64,000 nucleotides of DNA from an uncultured Alteromonadaceae bacterium (GTDB lineage: Bacteria > Pseudomonadota > Gammaproteobacteria > Enterobacterales > Alteromonadaceae). Where the stretch lies: assembly GCA_947503265.1 (NCBI GenBank), contig CANNDC010000005.1, positions 186,001 to 250,000 on the forward strand, read 5' to 3'. Position numbers and translations under genes: made by a program. Shown piece after piece: positions 35,298 to 44,610 of this stretch. Below the pieces are notes generated by a model. It ran no database searches. It had not been told where the DNA came from and was given only the letters and a program-made list of their open reading frames with translations. Numbering within the stretch: the first letter of the stretch is position 1; the number at the start of each line of letters is the position of its first letter.

Positions 35298-36158
35298 TTA
35301 ACTACCCACTGCTTTATGTGTAACCAATTGTTCAAGGAAAAACTCCAAGTGACCGCCTGGTTGGTTCGGCACAGACCAGCTAACCACTTTTTCCGCAAGG
35401 CCATTGATCGCTTTCGACGCTGGCGACCCCGGAAAGGCATCTACAATCGCTTTTTGCTTTCTTACAGATTTACGAATGTTTTCGTCAAAAGGTACGGTTG
35501 CCACTAATTCTAAGGCGACATCTAAAAATCGGTCCGTCACTTTTGACAGCTTCGCAAACAATTCTTGGCCTTCTCGCAGGTCACGAACCATATTTGCTAC
35601 GACTTTGAATTTAAATACACCATGCTCGCGATTGAGGAGTTTAATTAATGCATAAGCATCGGTAAGTGATGTCGGCTCGTCACAGACAACAACAAGAATA
35701 TCTTGTGATGCTCTGGAGAAGCTTAGTACCATGTCAGAGATACCGGCGGCAGTATCGACAATTAAAATGTCGATATCTGTTCTTAATTCACTGAACGCGC
35801 GAATTAGCCCTGCATGCTCAATGGGGGTTAGCTCAGTCATGGACTGGGTGCCTGATGTCGCAGGTGCAATGAGAATACCGTGTGGACCGAGTACTAGCAC
35901 TTCGTCTAAAGTGCACTCTCCAGATAAAACATTGGAGAGGTTTTTTTCAACTCTTAATCCTAACATTACATCAACATTGGCTAGGCCGAGGTCGGCATCT
36001 AACACCATGACTCTCTTGCCCATTTTTGCCATAGCAATTGCCGTATTTAGAGTGATGTTGGTTTTACCAACACCCCCTTTACCACCTGTAACGGCAATCA
36101 CTTTTATTAATCGAGATTGATTCATTCGTCTTAAACTACTCGCTTGGTCTTCAATCAT
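35298..36158 (-). CDS. flhG: Flagellar number regulator FlhG (FleN), MinD-like ATPase
   Basis: This 286-residue protein has Walker A GGKGGVGKTNITLN at about residues 25-38 and LDADLGLANVD after it. It limits flagellar number, acting with FlhF and on the master regulator FlrA/FleQ. The N-terminal segment before the ATPase (DQASSLRRM) resembles the DQAxxLR motif that stimulates FlhF GTPase. It overlaps the flhF stop by 4 bases. Confidence 0.94.
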   Translation of the reverse strand: MIEDQASSLRRMNQSRLIKVIAVTGGKGGVGKTNITLNTAIAMAKMGKRVMVLDADLGLANVDVMLGLRVEKNLSNVLSGECTLDEVLVLGPHGILIAPATSGTQSMTELTPIEHAGLIRAFSELRTDIDILIVDTAAGISDMVLSFSRASQDILVVVCDEPTSLTDAYALIKLLNREHGVFKFKVVANMVRDLREGQELFAKLSKVTDRFLDVALELVATVPFDENIRKSVRKQKAIVDAFPGSPASKAINGLAEKVVSWSVPNQPGGHLEFFLEQLVTHKAVGS

Positions 36159-37432
36159 ACTGCAACCGCGGATTGATTTTCATCCACTGTACTAGCCTTG
36201 GCAATACTATCGTGTTTATACAGCTTGGCTGCCATAGAAACCAATAGTTTTGCTTCTGCCACTTTAATATCTTCAGGAACCCTTTGTCCATCGGTAATGT
36301 AACTAACCGGCAATCTATGTTCAATTGCAACACTAATTGCTTCACCGAGACTGTAACACTCATCTAATTTGGTGAAAATACATCCCTGCAAAGAAATTTG
36401 TTTATACATGCTTATTGTGTGTTGCATGACCTTATATTGCGAATTAGCCTGCAGTAATAGGTATTTTTTAATATTAGCACATGAATTTTGATTTAACGTA
36501 TCTAACTGTTTGATTAAACGGGAATCTCTTTGCCCAAATCCAGCCGTATCCACCAAAATTAATCGTTTATTACGCAATTGGAATAACACATCAGCCAACT
36601 CTGCCTCATTTTGCGCTTTCTTGACGCTGCAACCGATAATTTTTCCATAAGTCGCTAATTGTTCGTATGCAGCGATTCTGAAAGAGTCTATTGTGACCAA
36701 AGCGATCTGGTCAGGACCGTATTTTTGCGCATACCGAGCTGCGAGTTTCGCTACCGTTGTGGTTTTACCCGTCCCGGTAGGGCCTACTAATGCAACAACG
36801 CCTCTCTCATTAAGAATAGCATTGTCCTCACAGGCTATTTTATTGGACAGAAGATTCAACAGAAATAACCAAGCTTCTCTTTCGTTGGTATCATCCGGCG
36901 TGTATGAAACCACTTCTCTGGCTATTTTGTCGCTTATCCCCATGTCTCTTAGTCTATCAACCAGATAACTTTGCAACGGGTTTTCTCTGCGATTGTCTTT
37001 CGCTAATAAGCCAGAAACCTGAAATTCCAATACATTTCTAAGCGCACTCAACTCTTCGCGAATTTCCGCGATATCACTACTATCTTGCGACTTTCTGTTG
37101 AGATCGACAGCAGATTGAGAAGAACCAACAACACTAGATTTAGCTGGCTGTTCGTTGATTTGACTGTTTGCTTGCTTCTCTAAAAGCTCACGCAAACTAT
37201 CTGGTCCTGAATCACCGATGATCTCACTGAGACTAGGCGTATCTTTTGTTACCGACGTTTTAGTCTTGATTTTTGGCGGTACGCTGACAGGTTCATTGTC
37301 ATATGCAGCGACTATCTCAATGCCGTTTTCAACCTTCTTATTTGACATAATAACGGCATCACCACCCAGTTCAGCTTTCACCTGATCGAGTGCTTCGCGC
37401 ATATTCTTTCCGTAAAAACGTCTAATTTTCAT
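36155..37432 (-). CDS. flhF: Flagellar placement GTPase FlhF (SRP-type)
   Basis: This 425-residue SRP-family GTPase directs the flagellum to the cell pole. The B domain is at residues 1-110 (MKIRRFYGKNMREAL), followed by a linker. The NG domain has the P-loop VGPTGTGKTTTVAKLA and DTAGFGQRDS. In the third GTPase motif TKLDECYSLGEAIS is present. It overlaps flhG, as in other polar-flagellum bacteria. Confidence 0.95.
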   Translation of the reverse strand: MKIRRFYGKNMREALDQVKAELGGDAVIMSNKKVENGIEIVAAYDNEPVSVPPKIKTKTSVTKDTPSLSEIIGDSGPDSLRELLEKQANSQINEQPAKSSVVGSSQSAVDLNRKSQDSSDIAEIREELSALRNVLEFQVSGLLAKDNRRENPLQSYLVDRLRDMGISDKIAREVVSYTPDDTNEREAWLFLLNLLSNKIACEDNAILNERGVVALVGPTGTGKTTTVAKLAARYAQKYGPDQIALVTIDSFRIAAYEQLATYGKIIGCSVKKAQNEAELADVLFQLRNKRLILVDTAGFGQRDSRLIKQLDTLNQNSCANIKKYLLLQANSQYKVMQHTISMYKQISLQGCIFTKLDECYSLGEAISVAIEHRLPVSYITDGQRVPEDIKVAEAKLLVSMAAKLYKHDSIAKASTVDENQSAVAV

Positions 37433-37498
37433 GGTTTCCTCAGTTCCAGAATGTTGGCTTTATTCTGGTTTATTGTTGTTTTATTAAACTGCGTCATA

Positions 37499-39595
37499 TT
37501 ATTGACCCACAGCACTAACAATCTTGATTTGTTTATCGCTTGGTATTTCCTGATAGGACAGAACATGCAATCCGGACACAGAATATTTTAAGAACTTAGA
37601 TAAAACAGGCCTTAACATTCCCGAAGTGAGCAGTACCGCAGGCTCACCTTCCAATTCCCTTTGCTGAGCGGCTTCGTTCAATGACTGTTGAAGTCGTTCT
37701 GCAAGCCCCGGCTCTATGCCGGCTCCGTCTTCCCCACCCGCTTGCAGCGACTGGTGTAGCATTTGCTCAAGTTCTGGTGCCAAGGTAATGACAGGCAATT
37801 CAGACTCACCGTTATTAATTTCTTGCACTATCAAACGTTTTAAGCCAATTCTGACGGCTGATACAAGTACATCAGGATCCTGACTTTTAGGGCCATATTC
37901 ACACAGAGTTTGCACAATGCTGCGCATATCACGAATTGGAACACCTTCATAAAGTAAGGTTTGCAGCACTTTAACAACCGTACTGAGAGGCAGTACTTCA
38001 GGCACTAATCCTTCTACTAACTTCGGCGAATTTTTTGCCAACATATCGAGTAATTGTTGAACTTCCTCATGCCCTAACAATTGATACGCGTTGTTGGTCA
38101 GTAGCTGACTTAAATGAGTAGCCACTACAGTCGCTGAATCAACGACGGTATAGCCTAGAGTTTGAGCATGTTCTCTTTGTTGAGGTTTGATCCACACTGC
38201 GTCTAGTCCAAACGCAGGATCAGTGGTACTTGTTCCATCCAATTTACCGAAGACCTGGCCTGGGTTTATCGCAAGCTCGTCACCATGGCTAAGTTCTGCC
38301 TCACCAATGTCAACGCCCATCATTGAAATCGTATAATTGTTGGGACTTAGATCAAGATTATCCCGGATGTGCACAGGTGGAATCAAAAATCCGAGTTCTT
38401 GGGAAAGTTTCTTTCGTACACCTTTAATGCGAGTTAAAAGCTCGCCACCTTGGGTTTTATCTACCAAAGGAATCAATCGGTAGCCGACTTCAAGACCAAT
38501 TGTATCAACCTGATCAACATCGTCCCAACCAAGCTCTTTAAGCTCTACTGGTTGTTGTTCTTGTTCAGGTAAAGCCTCTAGCGAGTCAGTTTTAGCGGCG
38601 TTTTTAATTTGTAGATGATTGAAAAATGCTACGCCAGCAACAACTAAACTGAAACCTAAAAATGCAAAGTGCGGCATTCCTGGCACTATTCCCATGACAA
38701 ACAAGATGCCAGAAGTAACATAAAGTGCTTTTTGATTACCCAGTTGACGTTTTAGCTCACTACCCATTTCTTGAGAATCGTTTTCACGTGTCACGATTAT
38801 GGCGGTTGCTACGGAAAGTAATAACGAGGGTATTTGCGCAACTAAACCATCACCTATGGTTAAAAGGGTATAAATTTCTATGGCATCACCAAAAGCCAAA
38901 TCATGTTGAATAAGGCCGATAAAAAGACCTCCAACAATATTGATCAGCATGATAAACAAACCCGCTATCGCGTCGCCTTTTACGAATTTCGACGCACCAT
39001 CCATCGAACCGTAGAAATCGGCTTCACTGGTAATTTCCAAGCGTCTTGCTCTGGCTTCATCTTGGTCTATGTAGCCCGCATTTAAGTCTGCATCTATAGC
39101 CATTTGTTTACCGGGCATGGCATCCAAAGTAAAACGAGCGCTGACTTCGGAGATTCGACCGGCACCCGCTGTGACTACTTTAAAATTGATAATGAGTAAG
39201 ATAGCGAAAACAACAATACCGACAGCATAGTTTCCGCCGATAACCACTTCACCGAATGCTTGAATGACCTTACCGGCTGCATCGCCGCCTTCATGACCTT
39301 CCAGCAATACAATTCGGGTTGAGGCTATGTTTAACGCCAGTCTCAACACTGTCGCGATAAGTAGTACTAATGGAAAGATGCCAAAATCCACTGGCTTTTT
39401 GGTAAAAACTGATACCAAAATAACCATAAGAGAAAGTGCGATATTAAAGCTGAATAGAATATCTAGAAGGAAAGAGGGCATAGGTAGAATAACCATGCCC
39501 ATTATTGCTAACAATACTATAGGAGCCCCAGCACCCGCTCCTATTTTCTTCGCTGCGTTTTTATCAAACCGATTTAAGTAACCCGCTAATTCCAT
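37499..39595 (-). CDS. flhA: Flagellar export apparatus protein FlhA
   Basis: This 698-residue integral membrane protein of the flagellar type III export gate has eight hydrophobic segments in residues 20-325 with the conserved FHIPEP-type loop (around RFTLDAMPGKQMAIDADLNAG) and a large cytosolic domain to the end. Length is normal for the family (about 690-700). It is the first gene of the leftward cluster seen here; a sigma-54-like promoter lies just before it. Confidence 0.97.
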   Translation of the reverse strand: MELAGYLNRFDKNAAKKIGAGAGAPIVLLAIMGMVILPMPSFLLDILFSFNIALSLMVILVSVFTKKPVDFGIFPLVLLIATVLRLALNIASTRIVLLEGHEGGDAAGKVIQAFGEVVIGGNYAVGIVVFAILLIINFKVVTAGAGRISEVSARFTLDAMPGKQMAIDADLNAGYIDQDEARARRLEITSEADFYGSMDGASKFVKGDAIAGLFIMLINIVGGLFIGLIQHDLAFGDAIEIYTLLTIGDGLVAQIPSLLLSVATAIIVTRENDSQEMGSELKRQLGNQKALYVTSGILFVMGIVPGMPHFAFLGFSLVVAGVAFFNHLQIKNAAKTDSLEALPEQEQQPVELKELGWDDVDQVDTIGLEVGYRLIPLVDKTQGGELLTRIKGVRKKLSQELGFLIPPVHIRDNLDLSPNNYTISMMGVDIGEAELSHGDELAINPGQVFGKLDGTSTTDPAFGLDAVWIKPQQREHAQTLGYTVVDSATVVATHLSQLLTNNAYQLLGHEEVQQLLDMLAKNSPKLVEGLVPEVLPLSTVVKVLQTLLYEGVPIRDMRSIVQTLCEYGPKSQDPDVLVSAVRIGLKRLIVQEINNGESELPVITLAPELEQMLHQSLQAGGEDGAGIEPGLAERLQQSLNEAAQQRELEGEPAVLLTSGMLRPVLSKFLKYSVSGLHVLSYQEIPSDKQIKIVSAVGQ

Positions 39596-39633
39596 GACTT
39601 ATTTTTTGACGCTATGGGTAATTAATATAACCA

Positions 39634-39651
39634 AAGCAACAACTAAGCCAA
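39634..39651 (-). promoter_or_regulatory. Sigma-54-type promoter before flhA
   Basis: On the reverse strand, TTGGCTTAGTTGTTGCTT has GG and GC separated by 10 bases, matching the -24/-12 pattern (TGGC-N8-TTGC). The predicted start is about 25-30 bases before the flhA ATG. In Vibrio and Pseudomonas the flhA operon is a sigma-54/FlrC-dependent class III operon, which agrees. Confidence 0.65.
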
Positions 39652-39706
39652 ATTGCGTGTAAGACCTAAATTACTTTATTAGCAATTAGTCTAATATCGA
39701 GTTACG

Positions 39707-40534
39707 TTAAGGTTTGTTTTTCTCCTCTGCGGTGTGAGTAGTTTGATCTTTATCACTATTTTCAACCTTAGATTCGACGAACTCAGCATCTTCGTTGTCA
39801 TGATCGCCAACTACGTCTTCTAATCTGACTTTATCAACACTCCTAAACGTATTGATTGGTCCTGCTAACGAATACAATACAAACACCAAGAAAAGCACAA
39901 GCGAAGGCTCAGTGGCGACAACCACAAATACCAGCATCACAAGAAGCAAGGCAACAAAAGGTACTTTGCCATGCCAATTCACTTCTTTGAAAGAATTGTA
40001 CTTAAAGTTACTCACCATCAACAAACCGGTAATACCAGTGATAAATGCCACAATTATCCCTATTTCATTACCATCTATTTGGTATTCAACACCAACCCAT
40101 ACAAGACCGGCAACAAGGGCAGCCGCCGCTGGGCTAGCCAGTCCCTGGAAAAAACGTTTATCAGCGACAGCTATTTGAGTATTGAATCGAGCCAGCCTGA
40201 GTGCCGCGCCCGCGACATACACGAAAGCTGCAAGCCAACCAATTTTGCCTAAATCGGCTAAGCCCCAATTGTAGGCAACGAGTGCAGGCGCAATACCAAA
40301 GGAAACCATATCTGCCATGGAATCGTATTCGGCACCGAATTCGCTTTGCGTCTTCGTCATTCTTGCAACTCTTCCATCGAGCCCGTCAAAAATCATAGCA
40401 ATAAATATCGCAATGGCTGCGGCTTCGAATTTGCCGTTCATAGAAGACACTATCGCAAAAAAACCAGAAAATAATCCGGCAGTTGTCAATAAATTTGGCA
40501 ATAAGTAAATGCCCTTTCGTTTAGTCTCTGGCAT
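39707..40534 (-). CDS. pssA: CDP-diacylglycerol-serine O-phosphatidyltransferase
   Basis: This 275-residue membrane enzyme makes phosphatidylserine, precursor of phosphatidylethanolamine. The CDP-alcohol phosphotransferase motif spans FDGLDGRVARMTKTQSEFG and EYDSMADMVSFG. It has about seven membrane segments and a charged C-terminal tail with many Asp, Glu and Lys. The frame opens further back, but AAGGAG before the ATG at 40534 sets the start. It is of the Gram-positive/alpha-type family (integral membrane), not the E. coli type. Confidence 0.93.
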   Translation of the reverse strand: MPETKRKGIYLLPNLLTTAGLFSGFFAIVSSMNGKFEAAAIAIFIAMIFDGLDGRVARMTKTQSEFGAEYDSMADMVSFGIAPALVAYNWGLADLGKIGWLAAFVYVAGAALRLARFNTQIAVADKRFFQGLASPAAAALVAGLVWVGVEYQIDGNEIGIIVAFITGITGLLMVSNFKYNSFKEVNWHGKVPFVALLLVMLVFVVVATEPSLVLFLVFVLYSLAGPINTFRSVDKVRLEDVVGDHDNEDAEFVESKVENSDKDQTTHTAEEKNKP

Positions 40535-40848
40535 GCGTTCTCCTTGTTTGACTAATACGATAACATACCGCATTAAAAGCGGAAATCTACATCAACAAAA
40601 GATTAGTTATTTTGAACTTTCTATTATCCATGAGATAATACTGGACAGAAAATGTACCTGATAAATAACAATCACTAAAATCCAGTGTCTGATTTTTTTA
40701 CAACACAAATATTATGCTGAGCAGCATGACAGGTACTTCATTGATTTATAAGGAAATAAAAAATATGGTTCAATTATTGCTTTCAAAAACCTTAGAAGGT
40801 TTGAAATCTGGTTTTTATTCTCCAGAAGTAGCAAAGGTAGATATAAGA
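40535..40848. other. Intergenic region between pssA and the PEP-CTERM gene
   Basis: This is AT-rich. It holds the divergent promoters and a possible upstream start for the PEP-CTERM gene: AAGGA followed by ATG at 40765, in frame, would add 28 residues before the signal peptide. A short palindrome ATGCTGAGCAGCAT lies near 40714. No separate gene is seen. Confidence 0.4.
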
Positions 40849-41667
40849 ATGTCAATCAAGAAAATAATTGTCGCGGCTCTAGTATTATCAGCAGCCAATT
40901 ACGCGTCTGCAGCAACGCAGACATGGGACTTCGTAAATGGTTCGGGTAGCGGTATTGAAAATGACAATGCTCACGGACTTGGAACTGGTTCGTATATAGA
41001 CATGACAGTGGGTGGTGTTGAGGTCGTTATTAGCGCGTGGTCCTCTACTGAAGCGGTTAATTGTAACGTTTCTGACTGCTCATATGATAGTGATCCTGGT
41101 ATTAGCCGTGCAGAGTTGAAAAAGTATAGCGGTGGCTTGGGTGCAATTAACAATGATGAAGTTAATGACAGTCCAAATCATGCGTTCGATAGTAGAATTA
41201 GCTACAACCCAAGCAACCCTGATGAGCAATACATCGATTTCGATATGATGTTGCTAGAATTCGATACCGAAGTTGAATTAACAGAAATTGATATCGACTG
41301 GTACGGTGGCGACTCAGACATGATAGTCTTAAACTACGCTGGAAGCGGAAACGGTGGTATTCCTTTCGGAGCAACTGATACTTGGAGCGGATTGCTTAAT
41401 GAAGGTTGGAACTTTGTAGGAGAAAATATGGATGTTTCGACCACTAATAACGCAATTGTTGCAAATTCTTTCGAATCTAAATATTGGTTGGTTGGTGTTT
41501 ATAACCCCGCTATTGGCAATTATGGCACTAACTATGGTGGCAATGATGCTGTCAAGATCGCGGGTGTAGTAACCAAGACAACAGATCCAAGTACACAGGT
41601 CCCTGAACCTGCGACTTACGCTCTTGTACTAATGGGCTTGATAGCGGCATTTAGACGAAAGAGTTAA
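40849..41667 (+). CDS. PEP-CTERM sorting-domain exported protein
   Basis: This 272-residue protein has a signal peptide (MSIKKIIVAALVLSAANYAS) and a C-terminal sorting tail: VPEPATYALVLMGLIAAF then RRKS. The tail directs processing by an exosortase and release at the cell surface, often linked to exopolysaccharide or biofilm. The middle is Asp/Asn/Gly-rich and of unknown function (contains WDFVNGSGSG). A start at 40765 has the better ribosome site but would precede the signal peptide by 28 residues, so the shorter form is preferred. Confidence 0.85.
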   Translation: MSIKKIIVAALVLSAANYASAATQTWDFVNGSGSGIENDNAHGLGTGSYIDMTVGGVEVVISAWSSTEAVNCNVSDCSYDSDPGISRAELKKYSGGLGAINNDEVNDSPNHAFDSRISYNPSNPDEQYIDFDMMLLEFDTEVELTEIDIDWYGGDSDMIVLNYAGSGNGGIPFGATDTWSGLLNEGWNFVGENMDVSTTNNAIVANSFESKYWLVGVYNPAIGNYGTNYGGNDAVKIAGVVTKTTDPSTQVPEPATYALVLMGLIAAFRRKS

Positions 41668-41690
41668 AACGTAACATTTCATTAATTTTA

Positions 41691-41716
41691 AAAAGACGGT
41701 TCGCCGTCTTTTTTTT
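41691..41716 (+). terminator. Rho-independent terminator after the PEP-CTERM gene
   Basis: AAAGACGG-TTCG-CCGTCTTT forms a perfect 8-bp stem with a stable UUCG tetraloop and is followed by a long T-run. It separates the PEP-CTERM gene from prsT. Confidence 0.95.
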
Positions 41717-41792
41717 CGCCTGTGTATTTGAATATCAGTTTAGGCTGAATTATTGTATTGTATTGCCATAAAACGAACTTGAGAGTGTAGTA

Positions 41793-44600
41793 GTGTTGAA
41801 AGTGTTTATCGGAATCGGATTACGCCAAATTTTTGTTGTCTTGTTGTTAACGATTGTGTCGTTCAATGTACTTGCAAACAAAAGCAGCGAGTTTTATGAA
41901 AAGGCAAAAACTTCATTTGAAAGTGAAGATATAGAAACTGCCTACATACATCTAAAAAACAGTCTTAAGGAAGATGAAGATAACCTTCCTGCCAAAATAT
42001 TAATGGGTAAAGTCCTTTTACGAAGTGGTTATATTTACGAAGCAGAGAGTATTTTAGAAGAAGCATTAAATGCGGGTGCGGATCAAAATCTAGTTGTAGA
42101 TACTTTGGGTAAAACTTGGTTATTTTCTGGTCAAAACGATAAGATTTTAGATGCTAATTTCAGAAACTTAAGCGGAAAAGATAAAGTCGATTGGCTCATT
42201 ATCGTTGCCACTGCGAAACTCAACTTAGGTAAGATTGACGAAGCTAGAAAGGATTATATTTCGATTTTAGAAATTGAACCTAGCAGAACGAGCACTATTA
42301 ATGCATTAGCGTCATTGGAGCTTCAACAGGAAAATTTTGAAAGTTCCCTCAATTATATTGAAAGATCCTTGGCTATTAATAGCAACGACTCTACGACATG
42401 GCGAATCAAAGGAGATTTGGCACTTGCGCAGAAACAGATCGACAACGCAATAGAGGCCTACTTAGAAGGTTACAAAATTGACCCTGAAAGCCCGATTATT
42501 AAGCGTTCCTTGGTTACTGGATATCTGCAGAATCAGGACATTCCAGCTGCAAAAGAATTATTGGATAATGTGCTTTCGCAAACACCAGGAGATCCTACTG
42601 CAACACTTATAAAGGCATGGTTATTGGCAAAAGATCAAAGCTATGATGACGCATCTTCAGAGTTAGAAAAATTGAGTAGTAATCTGGCGGGACTGACTGA
42701 AGAAAAGCTACGAGAAGATCCGAGCCTAATATACCTTAGTGCCTTGTCGGCCTTTGCGCAAAATAACTATCAACAAGCAAAAACTTACTTTACCCAATAT
42801 CTGACATTTGTTCCCAATAATATCAATGCAGTATCTCTACTGGCGCAAACTTACATGCGTTTAGGAAACCCTAAACTAGGACTAGAGAGTATGCAACGCC
42901 ATGAACGAGAATTACTTGAAGACTTGGATTCAGCTTTGCTTCTAGGGGAATTGTATTTAATTAATGACAAGGCCTTTAAAACTGTTGACCTTATCAATAA
43001 ATTACAAGCGCAATACCCTGATGAAATTAGAGTGGAATTGTTAGAGATAAAAACGTTCATTGCTAGGGGTCGTACCGAGCAAGCTTTAAAAATGTTGAAC
43101 GAATCGAAATCGGGTAAATCTCACCCAGCATTTATTATGACCAAAGCAAAACTTTTCCTCGATACTCAAAGGCATGCTGAAGCGTTTGATATCGCTGAAC
43201 AATTGGTGACTACTGCTCCTAATAATGTTGATTTTTTAAACCTCAAAGCTGCCTCTTTAATAAAACTTAGGCAATGGAACGCTGCCGAAGTAGAGGTAAA
43301 TAAAATTTTGGAGTTAAATCCAAATTATGATTCAGCTTTGTTTAATCTAGCAACTATAAAAAATGCACAAGGTGATTATCAACAAGCATTGGAATTAATG
43401 CAAAACTTGAACGAGAAAACGCCTGATTCAATCAAATACCTATTAATGTTAGCACGCAGCCAAGCAAGTCTCGGGGATACTGAGAATGCCAAGTTAAATC
43501 TCGAACGAGTGTTAGAAAAAGACATTGCAAATCAATCGGCAATGCAATTGATGGCGAATATTTACTCTGCAGAGGGGGAATATGAAAAAGCGGTAAGACA
43601 ACTCAATGCCGCCATTAAAACTGCACCCGATGAACCCCGTTTTCAGTTACAGCGAATTAAACACTATATTCTCCTCGGACAGCAAGAACGCGCAGTTCGA
43701 GAACTAAAAAAAGTGAGTAAGTTAATCGATAATGATGCTTCGTTACTAATAGCTTTGGCTAAACTTCAATTGTCTGCAGGCCAAGCCAAGGAGGCAAAAT
43801 CTAGCGTGACAAAAGCGTACGAGACAAATACTAACAGTATTAAACTAGCGACAGAATATATTCGATTGCATTTATCAGCTTCAGCTCTTGATGAAGCAGA
43901 ATCAATGACCAATAAATGGCTCGCTAAACAAGAAAACGATCCGCAGATTATTGTTTTATCTGGCGATATATTTGCCGAAAAAGGAAATTTGGAGATCGCT
44001 TCGGATAAATATAAGAAGGCTCTCGAAATCGCCCCTGCATATAACCTCGCCTTTGCTAAATTATATAGTCTGACGTTGAAGCAAATTGCTGTTGACGATT
44101 TTTCAACTCTTGCAACGGATTTACTGGAAATTAACCCCAATAACAGTTTTCAGCGAAATTTGCTGGCAGACCACTATATCAACATCGGCAAATTTGAGGA
44201 GGCATTACCTCATTATGAGATTCTACTGAATGTAGAAAATATGCCCAATAAAGCGTTTATTTATAATAATCTCGCCAATATATATATCGAAAAAGATTTG
44301 GTCAAAGCTGAAACCTATATTAATGAGGCTTTGAAACTAAGAAGTAACGAAGGAGCTTTGTTAGATACACTAGGTTGGATTACCTCATTGAAAGGGGATC
44401 ATGAGGGTGCGTTAACCATTCTGCGAAGAGCTTATGCAATGAATTCAAATGATCCTTCTATTCAGTATCACTTGGCGTACACATTAGACAAGCTAGGTAA
44501 AAGCAAAGAAGCATTGGCGACGGTCAATCTCGCTCTCTCATCAAAAGTACAATTCAATGAGAGAGCCGATGCAGAGTTGTTAAAATCCACTCTTTTATAA
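41793..44600 (+). CDS. prsT: PEP-CTERM system TPR-repeat protein PrsT
   Basis: This 935-residue exported protein consists almost wholly of tetratricopeptide repeats, roughly 20-25 (e.g. AIKTAPDEPRFQLQRIKHYI, ALEIAPAYNLAFAKLYSL). It has a signal peptide (residues 8-28) but no lipobox Cys, unlike many family members. PrsT occurs with exosortase/PEP-CTERM loci, where it probably helps in polysaccharide export or assembly. The neighbour upstream is a PEP-CTERM substrate, but no exosortase lies in this window. The start is a GTG or the TTG just after it. Confidence 0.88.
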   Translation: MLKVFIGIGLRQIFVVLLLTIVSFNVLANKSSEFYEKAKTSFESEDIETAYIHLKNSLKEDEDNLPAKILMGKVLLRSGYIYEAESILEEALNAGADQNLVVDTLGKTWLFSGQNDKILDANFRNLSGKDKVDWLIIVATAKLNLGKIDEARKDYISILEIEPSRTSTINALASLELQQENFESSLNYIERSLAINSNDSTTWRIKGDLALAQKQIDNAIEAYLEGYKIDPESPIIKRSLVTGYLQNQDIPAAKELLDNVLSQTPGDPTATLIKAWLLAKDQSYDDASSELEKLSSNLAGLTEEKLREDPSLIYLSALSAFAQNNYQQAKTYFTQYLTFVPNNINAVSLLAQTYMRLGNPKLGLESMQRHERELLEDLDSALLLGELYLINDKAFKTVDLINKLQAQYPDEIRVELLEIKTFIARGRTEQALKMLNESKSGKSHPAFIMTKAKLFLDTQRHAEAFDIAEQLVTTAPNNVDFLNLKAASLIKLRQWNAAEVEVNKILELNPNYDSALFNLATIKNAQGDYQQALELMQNLNEKTPDSIKYLLMLARSQASLGDTENAKLNLERVLEKDIANQSAMQLMANIYSAEGEYEKAVRQLNAAIKTAPDEPRFQLQRIKHYILLGQQERAVRELKKVSKLIDNDASLLIALAKLQLSAGQAKEAKSSVTKAYETNTNSIKLATEYIRLHLSASALDEAESMTNKWLAKQENDPQIIVLSGDIFAEKGNLEIASDKYKKALEIAPAYNLAFAKLYSLTLKQIAVDDFSTLATDLLEINPNNSFQRNLLADHYINIGKFEEALPHYEILLNVENMPNKAFIYNNLANIYIEKDLVKAETYINEALKLRSNEGALLDTLGWITSLKGDHEGALTILRRAYAMNSNDPSIQYHLAYTLDKLGKSKEALATVNLALSSKVQFNERADAELLKSTLL

Positions 44601-44610
44601 ATTGAAATTT

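Noticed and set aside
40714..40848. N-terminal extension of the PEP-CTERM protein from 40714
   Set aside because: A signal peptide begins at 40849; the upstream part has no signal character. The start at 40765 with a good ribosome site remains possible and is noted in the feature.
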